A DNA stretch of 64,000 bases from contig CBDCZR010000029.1 of NCBI GenBank assembly GCA_965224535.1, forward strand, positions 354,475-418,474, in the 5' to 3' direction. Source of the DNA: JBCDHN01 sp965224535. Its GTDB lineage: Bacteria > Verrucomicrobiota > Verrucomicrobiia > Verrucomicrobiales > DEV007. The translations under genes and the position numbers were made by a program. Below, piece by piece: positions 1 through 8,423 of this stretch. The number at the start of each line of letters is the position of its first letter. Within the stretch, counting starts at the first letter, position 1. The notes below the pieces were generated by a model. It saw only the letters and a list, made by a program, of their open reading frames with translations, did no database searches and was not told the origin of the DNA.

Positions 1-252
1 AAGATTGAGGGCTCGGCTCCATGCGATGCGGGTTTGTTGGTAAGCAAAGCGCACCTGATTCGTCGAGTAAAGCGCGAACCATTGCGGGGCGTGTCCTAGT
101 TTTGTCGAACCAACGTGCGCGAAATTTCGCGGAAAGTGAGTGACAACTGGATGCGAAGCCCCAAAAATGGGTGCCTGACCGGGAAATCACGGTTTTCTGA
201 AATTTCCCAGATCCCAAAAAAGCCGCCAACTCACAACAACTCAACCGCAGGA
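1..252. other. Left-edge stretch, no assignable gene
   Basis: One reading frame is open from base 1 to a TAG at 97-99 (32 codons) and could be the tail of a gene beginning outside the window, but it has no recognisable motif. The rest, up to the ArsM start, shows nothing I can assign. The ArsM frame stays open upstream to 115, but that extension is low in family-like sequence and I treat it as leader. Confidence 0.3.
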
Positions 253-1440
253 ATGAAAACTGAATCCTCCGTCAAAGAGCGCTATGCCGCCGGAGCCAAG
301 GCCCAAGAACCCGCCCTTTGCTGCCCGGTCAACTACGACCCGCAATACCTGAAAATCATCCCGGATGAAGTCATCGAGCGCGACTACGGTTGCGGCGATC
401 CCAGCAAATACGTGAAGCCCGGAGAAACCGTCCTGGACCTGGGCAGCGGCACGGGAAAAATCTGCTTCATCGCCTCCCAGGTCGTCGGAAAGAAAGGCAA
501 AGTCATCGGCGTCGATATGACCGACGACATGCTGGAAGTCGCCAGGCGCAACGCTCCAGCCGTGGCCAAGGCGATCGGCTACGCCAACGTGGAATTCCAC
601 AAAGGCCGCATCCAGGATTTGGCGCTCGACATGGAAAAATTCGAGAAAAAGCTCCAAAAACGCCCCATTTCCTCCGCCAACGCCTTCATGGACGCCGAGG
701 AGCTGGCCGAAGAGATGCGAGCCAAAAAACCGATGATTGCCGACAACAGCGTCGACGTCGTGGTCTCCAACTGCGTGCTGAATCTGGTCAACAAACGCCA
801 CCGCCAGCAACTGTTTGCCGAGATTTTTCGCGTTTTGAAGAAAGGCGGCCGCGCGGTCATCTCAGACATCGTCTCAGACGAATTCGTGCCCATGGAAATG
901 CAGCGCGACCCCGAACTTTGGAGCGGTTGCATCTCGGGCGCGTTCCAGGAAAGCGAGTTTTTGGCGGCATTCGAGCAAGCGGGCTTCCACGGGGTTGAGA
1001 TCCTCAAATTCGACCCAACGCCGTGGCAAACGGTCAACGGCTACGAGTTCCGCAGCATGACCGCGGCGGCTTACAAGGGCAAGCAAGGCATCTGTCTGGA
1101 GCGCAACCAAGCCGTCATTTACAAGGGCCCGTTCAAGAGCGTTTTGGACGACGATGGGCACGTCATGGAGCGCGGAAAGCGTTACGCGGTGTGCGACAAA
1201 ACCTACCATCTCTACAAAAAGGCGCCCTACGAGGGCATGTTCGAATTTGTCGATCCAATCGTCGATATTCCGCTGGAAGAGGCCAAAGACTTCGACTGCT
1301 CTTCCACGCGCGAGCGCCATCCCCGGGAGACGAAAGGAGCCGGCTACCACCTAACCTCCCAAGCTCCCGGCGAGTGCTGCCCGAATCCGAACGGCAGCAA
1401 GTCCAACGGATCCAACGGCGGCGCCGCGCGCTGTTGCTAG
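253..1440 (+). CDS. arsM: ArsM-like arsenite S-adenosylmethionine methyltransferase
   Basis: 395-residue cytoplasmic class I methyltransferase, predicted to methylate trivalent arsenic using SAM. SAM motif I is VLDLGSGTGK at residues 60-69. The cysteines that bind As(III) in ArsM enzymes have plausible counterparts: CC at 23-24, C47 in YGCG, C174 in SNCVLNL and C226 in SGCISGAF. After the methyltransferase core there is a C-terminal extension with CC at 375-376 and a terminal CC at 394-395, possibly extra metalloid-binding pairs. I start at the ATG at 253 because the family-like sequence begins there; the frame is open further upstream with an ATG at 115. It converges with the adaptor gene after a 41-bp gap. 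No arsR, arsenosugar gene or arsenic pump is next to it. The family call is firm; in vivo substrate specificity is inferred. Confidence 0.85.
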   Translation: MKTESSVKERYAAGAKAQEPALCCPVNYDPQYLKIIPDEVIERDYGCGDPSKYVKPGETVLDLGSGTGKICFIASQVVGKKGKVIGVDMTDDMLEVARRNAPAVAKAIGYANVEFHKGRIQDLALDMEKFEKKLQKRPISSANAFMDAEELAEEMRAKKPMIADNSVDVVVSNCVLNLVNKRHRQQLFAEIFRVLKKGGRAVISDIVSDEFVPMEMQRDPELWSGCISGAFQESEFLAAFEQAGFHGVEILKFDPTPWQTVNGYEFRSMTAAAYKGKQGICLERNQAVIYKGPFKSVLDDDGHVMERGKRYAVCDKTYHLYKKAPYEGMFEFVDPIVDIPLEEAKDFDCSSTRERHPRETKGAGYHLTSQAPGECCPNPNGSKSNGSNGGAARCC

Positions 1441-1481
1441 TCTCGTCCAGGCGAGGCCCGTCTTTCTTCGCGCCCAAATGT

Positions 1482-2666
1482 TCACCGAACTCCCGGATCC
1501 TGTAACTCCGGTTTTGGCGGGATTTTCTCCTCCGGCGGTGGTTTTGGCTCTTGCACCTTCACTTCCATGCCTTCCACCACCGCTTCGAGCGGGGTCAGGC
1601 AAATTCGCTCGCCTTCATCCAGCCCTGAAGTCACGATCGCCTCGTTGCCTTGGCGGCGGAGGACTGTGACGGTGCGGAATTTCAGCCGGTCGTCGTCGGT
1701 CACCAAAATCAGCCGGTTTTTGCCGTAAAACGCGCGCAAGGGCACCCTGACAACGTCCTTCACCGTCCGTCCGTCCACTTGCGCCTGGACGAAGAGCCCG
1801 GGTTGCAAAATCCCTTCCTCGCCGCGTTTTGGGCTCACCTCAGCCACCAGGTAAACCGAGCGGCTGGCGCGGTCGATGACGCCCTCTTGCCGCACCACCT
1901 TGCCCTTCCACTCAAAATCCCGGTCCGCGGCGCGCGTCTGCAGGGTGGCCATGGGATTCTCCGCCACCAGGGCGAATTCGTCGAGCGACAGCGGCAAGCG
2001 AATCTCGAACGGAGCCACGGCGTAGACGTCGGAGAGCCGCACGCCCGGGGCCAGGTAAGAGCCCAGCTCCACGTGGATGCGCTCGACGCGGCAGGCGTAG
2101 TCGGCTTTGATTTCGGTGCGAGCCAGGTCGCGCTTGGCTTTTTCCAGATTGGCGTTGGCGGCTTCGATTTCCGCTTTGGCGCTGGCAATTTGCGGTTTCC
2201 GCAAGGCCAGGGCGCTGGGGCGATCTCCGCGACCGAGCCGCTGCCAGTCGCGCAGCGCTTTTTCGGCCTGAGCCTCTTCGGTGGCCAATTTCAGCTCCGC
2301 TTGAGCGTGAGCGGCTTTTGCTTGGGCCAGGCCGGCTTCGTAATCGGCGCGCTCCAGGCGCAGCATCGGCTCTTTGGCGGCAAATTCGCCCCCGGCTTCG
2401 AATTTTGGCGAAACCCAAACCACTTTGCCGGCCACCTCCGCGGCTAGCTGGGTTTGGCGGGCCGGTTCCACCATGCCCTGGGAGGGTAGCTTCAAGGTTA
2501 GGGTCTCTTTGGCGGCATGCGCGACCTCAACCACGGGGAGAGCTTTGTCGGGCTCGGCCTTTTTGGCTTCCGGCTTAAAAGCCTGGAGAACCACCGCGGC
2601 CGCGATGCCGGCGCCGAGGACGATTAGGCTCAGGACGGCCTGCGTCAGTTTGAGGGGAAGTTTCAC
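1482..2666 (-). CDS. RND-type efflux periplasmic adaptor (membrane fusion protein)
   Basis: 394 residues. An N-terminal hydrophobic segment (about residues 8-28) anchors or exports the protein; next come a lipoyl/barrel half, a long alanine- and glutamate-rich alpha-hairpin (about 105-185, with LAQAKAAHAQAELKLA and NANLEKAKRDLARTEI), the second half (ADYACRVERIHVELGSYLAPG) and beta-barrel and membrane-proximal domains. The last 25 residues are proline-rich. It would bridge an inner-membrane pump and the outer-membrane factor encoded just upstream, whose frame overlaps its start by 92 bp. No RND pump gene follows: the next gene is the convergent arsM. It may work with a pump encoded elsewhere. 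Confidence 0.85.
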   Translation of the reverse strand: MKLPLKLTQAVLSLIVLGAGIAAAVVLQAFKPEAKKAEPDKALPVVEVAHAAKETLTLKLPSQGMVEPARQTQLAAEVAGKVVWVSPKFEAGGEFAAKEPMLRLERADYEAGLAQAKAAHAQAELKLATEEAQAEKALRDWQRLGRGDRPSALALRKPQIASAKAEIEAANANLEKAKRDLARTEIKADYACRVERIHVELGSYLAPGVRLSDVYAVAPFEIRLPLSLDEFALVAENPMATLQTRAADRDFEWKGKVVRQEGVIDRASRSVYLVAEVSPKRGEEGILQPGLFVQAQVDGRTVKDVVRVPLRAFYGKNRLILVTDDDRLKFRTVTVLRRQGNEAIVTSGLDEGERICLTPLEAVVEGMEVKVQEPKPPPEEKIPPKPELQDPGVR

Positions 2667-4278
2667 GGTTTCTGGTTACGTCGGTGGCGGGCGGCTGGTG
2701 GCTACGAAAATCGCCCCCCAGGGCAACGTGCAGGTCCACGCGGTTGTCCAGACGCTGGCGCCGGGCATCGATGAGCGCGGATTCCGAGTTGATCAACTGT
2801 TGTTGGGCCCTAAGCAGCGTCAGGACATCGCCTACGCCACCAATGTAGTCGTCTTTGGCTCGGTCAAGCGCTTCTCGCCCCAATTTCACTGCTTCCTGAA
2901 GCGCGGCAACCCGTTTGGCCAGAAACGCTTCGGCGGCGAGGGCTTCTTCCACCTCGCGAAAGGCGATGAGCGCGATTTGCTCGTAGTTGGCCAGGGCGGC
3001 TTCGGCTTCGGCCTGGCGCAGTTTCACCGTCTCGCGCAGCCGTTTGCCGTCCAGGATGGGTTGGGCGGCGCGGCCGGCGATGCTCCATACGGTGAAGTCG
3101 GTGTCAAAGATGTCGCTGAGCTGCTCGGTGGAGGTTCCGTAGGCGCCCGTAAGCGTAACGGCCGGCAACAGGCTGCGTTTTGCCTGAACCACGCGCTCGT
3201 CGCTTGCCGCCAGGCGGCGTTCGGCGGCCACGAGGTCGGGCCGGCGTTCGAGCAATTCCGCGGGAATCCCGGCCGGAGGCGATTTTGGCATGGAAGGCAG
3301 GCGGTTTGCCGCTTTCAGCTCGCTGGCGGGATAACGGCCCAAAATCACCTCCACGCCCTTGTTGGATCGCATCAACTGCTCCATGCGCTGGTAAACGGCG
3401 GCGCGGGCGTTCTCCACATCGGCCAGGGCCAGTTGCAGCTCGCCGGCGGCGTTTTGGCCCAGGCCTTTTTCGAATTCCAGGCGAATGGTTTCCTTGGTTT
3501 GGCTGAAAATCTCCAGTGCGCGTTCGCTCAGCTCGGTTTGCTCCTTGGCGGCGATGAGCGCGAACCAGCCCTTGGCCGTTTGGGAGGCGATGGATAGCTG
3601 CGCGGCGCGAAAATCGGCCTCGCTGGCCTGAAAATCGGCCAACGCAGCGGATTTGGCGGCGGCAACCCGGCCCCAGAGGTCTAGCTCCCAGGTTAGGTTG
3701 AGATCGAGGCCGAAAGTGTTGCTCAACGTCGTTTGGACCATCTCCATCTGCTGGGTTTGCTGCGATTGCGTGCCCGCGTTCGTCGCTTGCCCGTTTTGGG
3801 TCGCCTGACCGTTTTGGGTTGCTTGCGTGCCACTCTGGCTTCCACCCGTTCCGCGCGGAAACCCGATGAAATTGCGTTGGTTGCGAATTCCGTCCAACTC
3901 GCCCCGCACTTGCGGCATGCGATCGGCGCCGACGATCACGGCATTGGCGCGCGCCTGCCGGATTCGGGCCGCCGTCGCCTTGAGATCGTGGTTGTTGGCC
4001 AGCGCCTCGCTCACCAACTGGGTTAGCTTGGCGTCGTTGAGCGTGCCCACCCAATGCGTGTCCGCCATGGGCTTGCCGGCGGCGCGCTCCGCCCAGCCAT
4101 CGGGAATTTTCAGCCCCAGCTTCTCGTAATTCGGCTCCGGCGGGGTGATGCACCCAGCGAGCATGAGGGCGAAAAAGAGCGCGGCGGTCGGCAAAATTCC
4201 CCTGCTCAGGCTAGTGGTCCACCAAATCCGAAGAATTGGATTTGGTGGACCACTAGGCAAAGCCTTCAGGATTTTCAT
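2575..4278 (-). CDS. TolC/NodT-type outer membrane efflux lipoprotein
   Basis: 567-residue outer-membrane factor with two OEP (TolC-type) repeats rich in alpha-helix. The N terminus has a hydrophobic stretch ending in the lipobox LMLAGC (Cys43), as in NodT-family lipoproteins. A glutamine/asparagine-rich insert made of QATQNG-type repeats lies near residues 150-175. The usual family end (LHVALGGDF) is followed by about 38 extra Arg/Pro-rich residues that run through the first 30 codons of the adaptor gene, so the natural stop may have been lost. Codons 8-24 lie inside a 46-bp perfect palindrome, which makes the signal peptide unusually long; a downstream start is not obvious. It probably forms the exit duct for the adjacent adaptor. 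Confidence 0.85.
   Translation of the reverse strand: MKILKALPSGPPNPILRIWWTTSLSRGILPTAALFFALMLAGCITPPEPNYEKLGLKIPDGWAERAAGKPMADTHWVGTLNDAKLTQLVSEALANNHDLKATAARIRQARANAVIVGADRMPQVRGELDGIRNQRNFIGFPRGTGGSQSGTQATQNGQATQNGQATNAGTQSQQTQQMEMVQTTLSNTFGLDLNLTWELDLWGRVAAAKSAALADFQASEADFRAAQLSIASQTAKGWFALIAAKEQTELSERALEIFSQTKETIRLEFEKGLGQNAAGELQLALADVENARAAVYQRMEQLMRSNKGVEVILGRYPASELKAANRLPSMPKSPPAGIPAELLERRPDLVAAERRLAASDERVVQAKRSLLPAVTLTGAYGTSTEQLSDIFDTDFTVWSIAGRAAQPILDGKRLRETVKLRQAEAEAALANYEQIALIAFREVEEALAAEAFLAKRVAALQEAVKLGREALDRAKDDYIGGVGDVLTLLRAQQQLINSESALIDARRQRLDNRVDLHVALGGDFRSHQPPATDVTRNRETSPQTDAGRPEPNRPRRRHRGRGGSPGF
4211..4256. repeat. 46-bp perfect inverted repeat (REP-like palindrome)
   Basis: Two perfectly complementary 19-bp arms, CTAGTGGTCCACCAAATCC at 4211-4229 and its complement at 4238-4256, are separated by an 8-bp spacer. 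The element lies inside the signal-peptide region of the outer-membrane lipoprotein gene, near its 5' end. It has no T-run, so it is not a standard terminator. Repetitive extragenic palindromes or a tiny transposon relic are possible; I saw no second copy in the window. Confidence 0.85.
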
Positions 4279-4442
4279 CGGCAGTGTGATTTTTGGAAAT
4301 GGTTAGGGTCTAACGCGAGGGGTGACCGATACTAACACCGTTCCCAGAAATTACGAATGCAAAGTTTTGTGTAAAGTTAGGATTTTTTGATTGTCTGGAA
4401 ATCCGATTGCAACCCGTGCAGATCAACAGCTCTTGGCTAGGG

Positions 4443-4473
4443 CCCATTTTTTCATTTCCAGCCAGAAAATGGG
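4443..4473. promoter_or_regulatory. Short inverted repeat upstream of the DUF1501 gene
   Basis: CCCATTTT (4443-4450) and AAAATGGG (4466-4473) could pair around a 15-nt loop, 15-42 bp ahead of the likely starts of the DUF1501 gene. It could be a 5' leader hairpin; there is no other support. The surrounding 4279-4514 gap contains no gene. Confidence 0.25.
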
Positions 4474-4514
4474 TGCGCGGCGCCAAAATGTCTCCCAGGT
4501 TGATGGTTCCTGCC

Positions 4515-5924
4515 ATGATCACCGTTGCCGACCAATCCGACCCCTGGCGCCGCCGCGATTTGCTGCGAATCGGCAGCTTGGGGATGGCTGGGTTGAGCTT
4601 GCCCCACCTGCTGGCCAGCCGGGCGGCGGCCGCGGCGAAGCTGCCGAATCCGTTGCGGGATAAGGCGGTCATCTTCGTCTTCCAGCAGGGCGGACCGAGC
4701 CAACTGGAGACGTTCGACCCGAAGATCGACGTGCCTTCGGCCACCCGGACGATCGGCGGGACCGTGCCCACCAAGCTGCCGGGCGTCCATTTTGGCGAGG
4801 CACTGCCGCAATTGGCCGGGCTGGCGGATAAATTCACCGTGGTGCGCTCCTTCAGCACCCAAAATGCCGGCCACAACGTGCAGCCGCTGGTGAGCCCGGC
4901 CTCGGCGGAGGCGAACATCGGCGTACACTTCTCCCGAGTGGCCGGGGCAACGCGGGCGCAAACCGGCATGCCGACAAATGCGGTGCTTTTCCCCAAAATC
5001 GTCTGTCCCGATGCGCCAAAAGCGAGAACGCGGGGAAACTTAGCGGCGACCGGACCCTGGGCCTCGAAATTCGCCCCGTTCGTGGCGGGTTCCGGCGGTC
5101 AATTGCAGAGCGACATGATGCTCAACGTCTCGCGCGAGCGATTTTTGCACGACCGGCGCGAAATTTTGGAATCGCTCGACCAAGCCAACCGATTTATCGA
5201 CGCCAACGCGGATATCGAGGCGCTCGACGAAATTCAGCGCCAAGCGTTCGAGGTCATCCTCAGCGGCGGCGTCTCCAAAGCCTTCGACCTGAGCAACGAA
5301 GATCCCCGGACCGTGGCGCGCTACGATACCGCGCGCTACGCCTCGCCGGGCAAGTGGAACAAGGCGAATCGCGGCAAACTGGGCTACTACGACGCCCACG
5401 CCCAATCGATTGGCAAGCTGCTGCTCACCGCGCGCCGGCTTTGCGAGGCCGGCTGCGGTTTCGTCACGATTTACGCCGGTTACGCCGGTGTTTGGGACAT
5501 GCACGCGGACGGCAACAACCTCAACATGCGCGACGGGATGCAGGCGATCGGCCCCGCCTTCGACCACGCGATTTCCGCGTTTATCCGCGATTGCGAGGCC
5601 CGCGGCTTGGGCGAAAAGATTTTGTTGGTTTGTTGCGGCGAAATGGGTCGGACGCCCCGCATCAACAAGCGCGGTGGCCGGGATCATTGGTCGCGCCTGG
5701 CACCGTTGTTGCTCTACGGCGGCGGATCGCAAGGCGGCCGCGTCATCGGTCAATCGACCCGCGACGGCGGCGAGCCGACGGGCGATATGTTAGGGCCCGA
5801 AAGGCTGGTTGGCACCATTTTGCACACCTTGCTGGACATTGGCGCGCTACGGCTGCAACCCAGCCCGCCCAAGCACGTGGTGAACCTGGGCGCCGTGCGG
5901 CCGATTCCAGGTTTCGGGCGCTAG
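4515..5924 (+). CDS. DUF1501 family, Tat-exported sulfatase-like protein
   Basis: 469 residues if started at the ATG at 4515. The N terminus reads WRRRDLLRIGSLGMAG, a twin-arginine signal, followed by an alanine-rich h-region. The body has the DUF1501 hallmarks: FVFQQGGPSQLETFDPK near residue 55 and GEMGRTPRI followed by GGRDHW near 375-395, which correspond to the metal-binding, alkaline phosphatase/sulfatase-like fold. Members of the Verrucomicrobiota and Planctomycetota carry many copies, usually beside DUF1549/DUF1553 cytochrome-type partners; none is adjacent here. Upstream in-frame ATGs exist at 4407 and 4488, but the Tat motif argues for 4515. The substrate is unknown. Confidence 0.8.
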   Translation: MITVADQSDPWRRRDLLRIGSLGMAGLSLPHLLASRAAAAAKLPNPLRDKAVIFVFQQGGPSQLETFDPKIDVPSATRTIGGTVPTKLPGVHFGEALPQLAGLADKFTVVRSFSTQNAGHNVQPLVSPASAEANIGVHFSRVAGATRAQTGMPTNAVLFPKIVCPDAPKARTRGNLAATGPWASKFAPFVAGSGGQLQSDMMLNVSRERFLHDRREILESLDQANRFIDANADIEALDEIQRQAFEVILSGGVSKAFDLSNEDPRTVARYDTARYASPGKWNKANRGKLGYYDAHAQSIGKLLLTARRLCEAGCGFVTIYAGYAGVWDMHADGNNLNMRDGMQAIGPAFDHAISAFIRDCEARGLGEKILLVCCGEMGRTPRINKRGGRDHWSRLAPLLLYGGGSQGGRVIGQSTRDGGEPTGDMLGPERLVGTILHTLLDIGALRLQPSPPKHVVNLGAVRPIPGFGR

Positions 5925-6009
5925 GAGGCTGTCGGACTTAGCCCGCTAGGCTAGGGATGGCTTGAACTGTGATGCCGGCGACAAGAATGTCGCAGCCCGC
6001 AATCCAGCC

Positions 6010-8262
6010 CTATTGCTCGGACAATCCGCTCATGATCGCGCCTTCCAGCCGGACGCGAAATTCCGCTTCCTCCGCTTCCTTCATGATTTGCTCGTGTGGG
6101 GACAACTCGCCGTCCTTGAGCTGGATGTTCATCGTAAAAGCCGCGTAGTCGAGCCCCGTTTCCATGAGTTGCTCCCGCGCCTCGGTGGGATGGCCCAATT
6201 CCCAGGCGATGGCCGCTCCCTGGGCCTTGCGGTAGTGGGCGTCCGGGTAGCGCTTGAAGAATTTCTCGAACGTGCCTTCCACTCGGGTCCAGATTTCCGG
6301 GCGTTTGCCGAAATCGCCGTCCAGCGCTTGGTTGATTTTGGAATAAATCTCCAGGCCCAGCCAGGGGAGGTTAGGCGTGTCCATTTGCTCCATGAGCGAG
6401 TCGGCGTAGGCGGTCAGTTCCTCGACGTCTCCGTGGCGGCCCGGGCTGAGGAATTCGGCCTTGAGACGGTAAGGGGTGGGATCCTCCGGATTGGTGGTGA
6501 TGGCGCGTTCGAACCACAGATCCATCAACTCTCGGTCACCGGCAAGCAGCGAGATTTTCAGCATCAGCTCGGTCACGATGGGCGTGCGCATTCCGGCATC
6601 CCAAAGTTCGTCCAGCTTCAGTTTGGCGATGCCGAGTTGGGAAAAATCCGGTTCCGGCGCCGGTTCCCCGTTTTTCGCGCTCAAGGTGTCTTGCCAAGCC
6701 AGCCAGACCGGGATCGCCACGGTAAAAATGTCGCGAACTTGCTGGGGCGCGCCGTGGGCCTTGAACGCGGTGACAAAGCGGCTCACCACCTGCTTGGAGT
6801 TGCCTTCGGAGATTTCCACCGCGGTGAGCGCGGCTTCTTCCACGTGATCCCAGTAAACGGTGGAGAGATAGGGATCGCTGGAGTCGACATCCCACTCCGC
6901 GGTGCTTTGGATGAGCTTTTTCATCAGCGATTGGCCGGAATCCCCCGAATCGACGCCGTCCGCCCGCATTTTGTGCAAATAGGAGGGCGCGCGGACTTCA
7001 GCCGGGTAGGCGGCGATGGCGATTTCATCCAGCGATAGCGAAGGGCCGGAATCGCGCCGGGCGCCTCCGGTGAGCGCGAATTCCGTGCTGCGGATGCGAT
7101 CTTTGGCGTGGAGAATGGCCGCATCTCGGCAACCGGAGCGGATGCAATGGCTGACGGCGGCTTTCATCTCCTCAAAATCCACCCGGCTGAAGGAGGTGCC
7201 TTCCGAGGCGTAGATTCGCGCGAACAGCGTCAGGGCGGTGATGGCCTCCTTGTCCCATTTCCAGTGGCGGTGGCCGTTGCGCAGATACGCGTCCACCAGC
7301 ACCCCCTCGTAGTGGTTCACCACGCTCTCTTCGTAGACGGTGACGTGGGCGAAAGACGATGGCGTGGTGTAGGTGCGCCGGACGTTTTGCGCCATTCGCC
7401 GATCCGGCAGCTCGATCATGGTGTAGGGCAGGTTTTGGTAAGCGGAGGCGGGAACGTAGCCCGGACCGGCCTGCGGGTACGCGGGAACGCCGGCCACCGG
7501 GTGGTAGCCGTCCGGAGCCGAGACGTAGCCGGGAGCGGGATGGGAAATGGGCGCCGGAACGCGCTGTACGGGACGGGCCGGCTGCCGCGGCGGAGGTTTG
7601 GCGGGCATCACCAGCTTGGGCCGGGGTGGCAATTTTGGCTTCTTTTTGGCCGGTTCGACGGATTTGAACGCCTCGGAGACGATGAAGGCCAAAAGCAGCC
7701 CCGTCGCGCCAATGACGGCGGCGCGGGCGTAGCGCTGGCGATTGTTTTTCCGCGCTTTTTCCTCCTCCTGGCGGATGGTCGGCGCACGGTAGGTCAGGCG
7801 CAATTGGCCGGCAAAAATCACGTCGTTGTCGCGCAACGGACGTTCGCACACGGCCATGGCGTTGACGCGGGTCTGGTTCTCGTTGGGCGCAAGGTTGATG
7901 AGGATGTGCTGGTCGCCTTCCTCGGACAGTTGGAAGTGCTCCTCGCTGGTTCCGTAGCTTTCGGCAACGATCACGTCGCTGCGTGGATTTGCGCCGAATC
8001 GGATGGTTTCGCCGATCAGCGTCACGTAGTTGCCCTGGGGCGAAATGAGCTTGCCCGGCGTCGGTTCGCCCCGTTTTTTGCGTTTGGAGGTCTCCTCGGA
8101 CTCGCTTTCCGATTGCCCGACGGGGATGGTGTTCGATTTGAATGGAAGCGGGGCCTGAACGATCATTCCGCACCCGCCGCAGGGTCCCTCAACGCCAGCC
8201 TGGTTCTCCGTGAACGCCATCTGCGTCCCGCAATTCAAGCAGGTGAAGAGGTAAGATTTCAT
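6010..8262 (-). CDS. Zinc-ribbon/FHA membrane protein with large helical C-terminal domain
   Basis: 750 residues. An N-terminal zinc ribbon (C8-x2-C11 and C28-x2-C31) is followed by a charged linker, an FHA-like domain at about 75-158 (FGANPRSD, SEEHF, N-x-T-R-V-N, consistent with the phosphopeptide-binding fold) and one transmembrane helix at 181-199. Next come a Pro/Tyr/Gly-rich linker (about 205-290) and roughly 450 residues that are mostly helical with TPR-like character. The N terminus would be cytoplasmic and the large domain periplasmic. It is the third gene of a leftward run after the coiled-coil giant and the cyclase-fold protein, 161 bp behind the latter. Phosphothreonine sensing is inferred from the FHA domain only. 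Confidence 0.65.
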   Translation of the reverse strand: MKSYLFTCLNCGTQMAFTENQAGVEGPCGGCGMIVQAPLPFKSNTIPVGQSESESEETSKRKKRGEPTPGKLISPQGNYVTLIGETIRFGANPRSDVIVAESYGTSEEHFQLSEEGDQHILINLAPNENQTRVNAMAVCERPLRDNDVIFAGQLRLTYRAPTIRQEEEKARKNNRQRYARAAVIGATGLLLAFIVSEAFKSVEPAKKKPKLPPRPKLVMPAKPPPRQPARPVQRVPAPISHPAPGYVSAPDGYHPVAGVPAYPQAGPGYVPASAYQNLPYTMIELPDRRMAQNVRRTYTTPSSFAHVTVYEESVVNHYEGVLVDAYLRNGHRHWKWDKEAITALTLFARIYASEGTSFSRVDFEEMKAAVSHCIRSGCRDAAILHAKDRIRSTEFALTGGARRDSGPSLSLDEIAIAAYPAEVRAPSYLHKMRADGVDSGDSGQSLMKKLIQSTAEWDVDSSDPYLSTVYWDHVEEAALTAVEISEGNSKQVVSRFVTAFKAHGAPQQVRDIFTVAIPVWLAWQDTLSAKNGEPAPEPDFSQLGIAKLKLDELWDAGMRTPIVTELMLKISLLAGDRELMDLWFERAITTNPEDPTPYRLKAEFLSPGRHGDVEELTAYADSLMEQMDTPNLPWLGLEIYSKINQALDGDFGKRPEIWTRVEGTFEKFFKRYPDAHYRKAQGAAIAWELGHPTEAREQLMETGLDYAAFTMNIQLKDGELSPHEQIMKEAEEAEFRVRLEGAIMSGLSEQ

Positions 8263-8423
8263 GGATGGGCCAAACGAAGGGCGGACTGAAAGCGGTCAAC
8301 ATATTCGAAATATCCATAAATTCAATTTTTATTAGACGTCGCGCGGCAATGTGGCCCGGCCCTGAAAACCGTGATTTTGCCCCGGAAAACGCCGATTTTG
8401 GCCGTTTTTCGGCCACAGCCGCC

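Noticed and set aside
2374..3597. 407-codon rightward frame over the adaptor and outer-membrane factor genes
   Set aside because: Antisense shadow; the leftward proteins are recognisable families.
5962..8289. Long rightward frames opposite the FHA protein
   Set aside because: No family character; the leftward frame has clear zinc-ribbon, FHA and membrane features.
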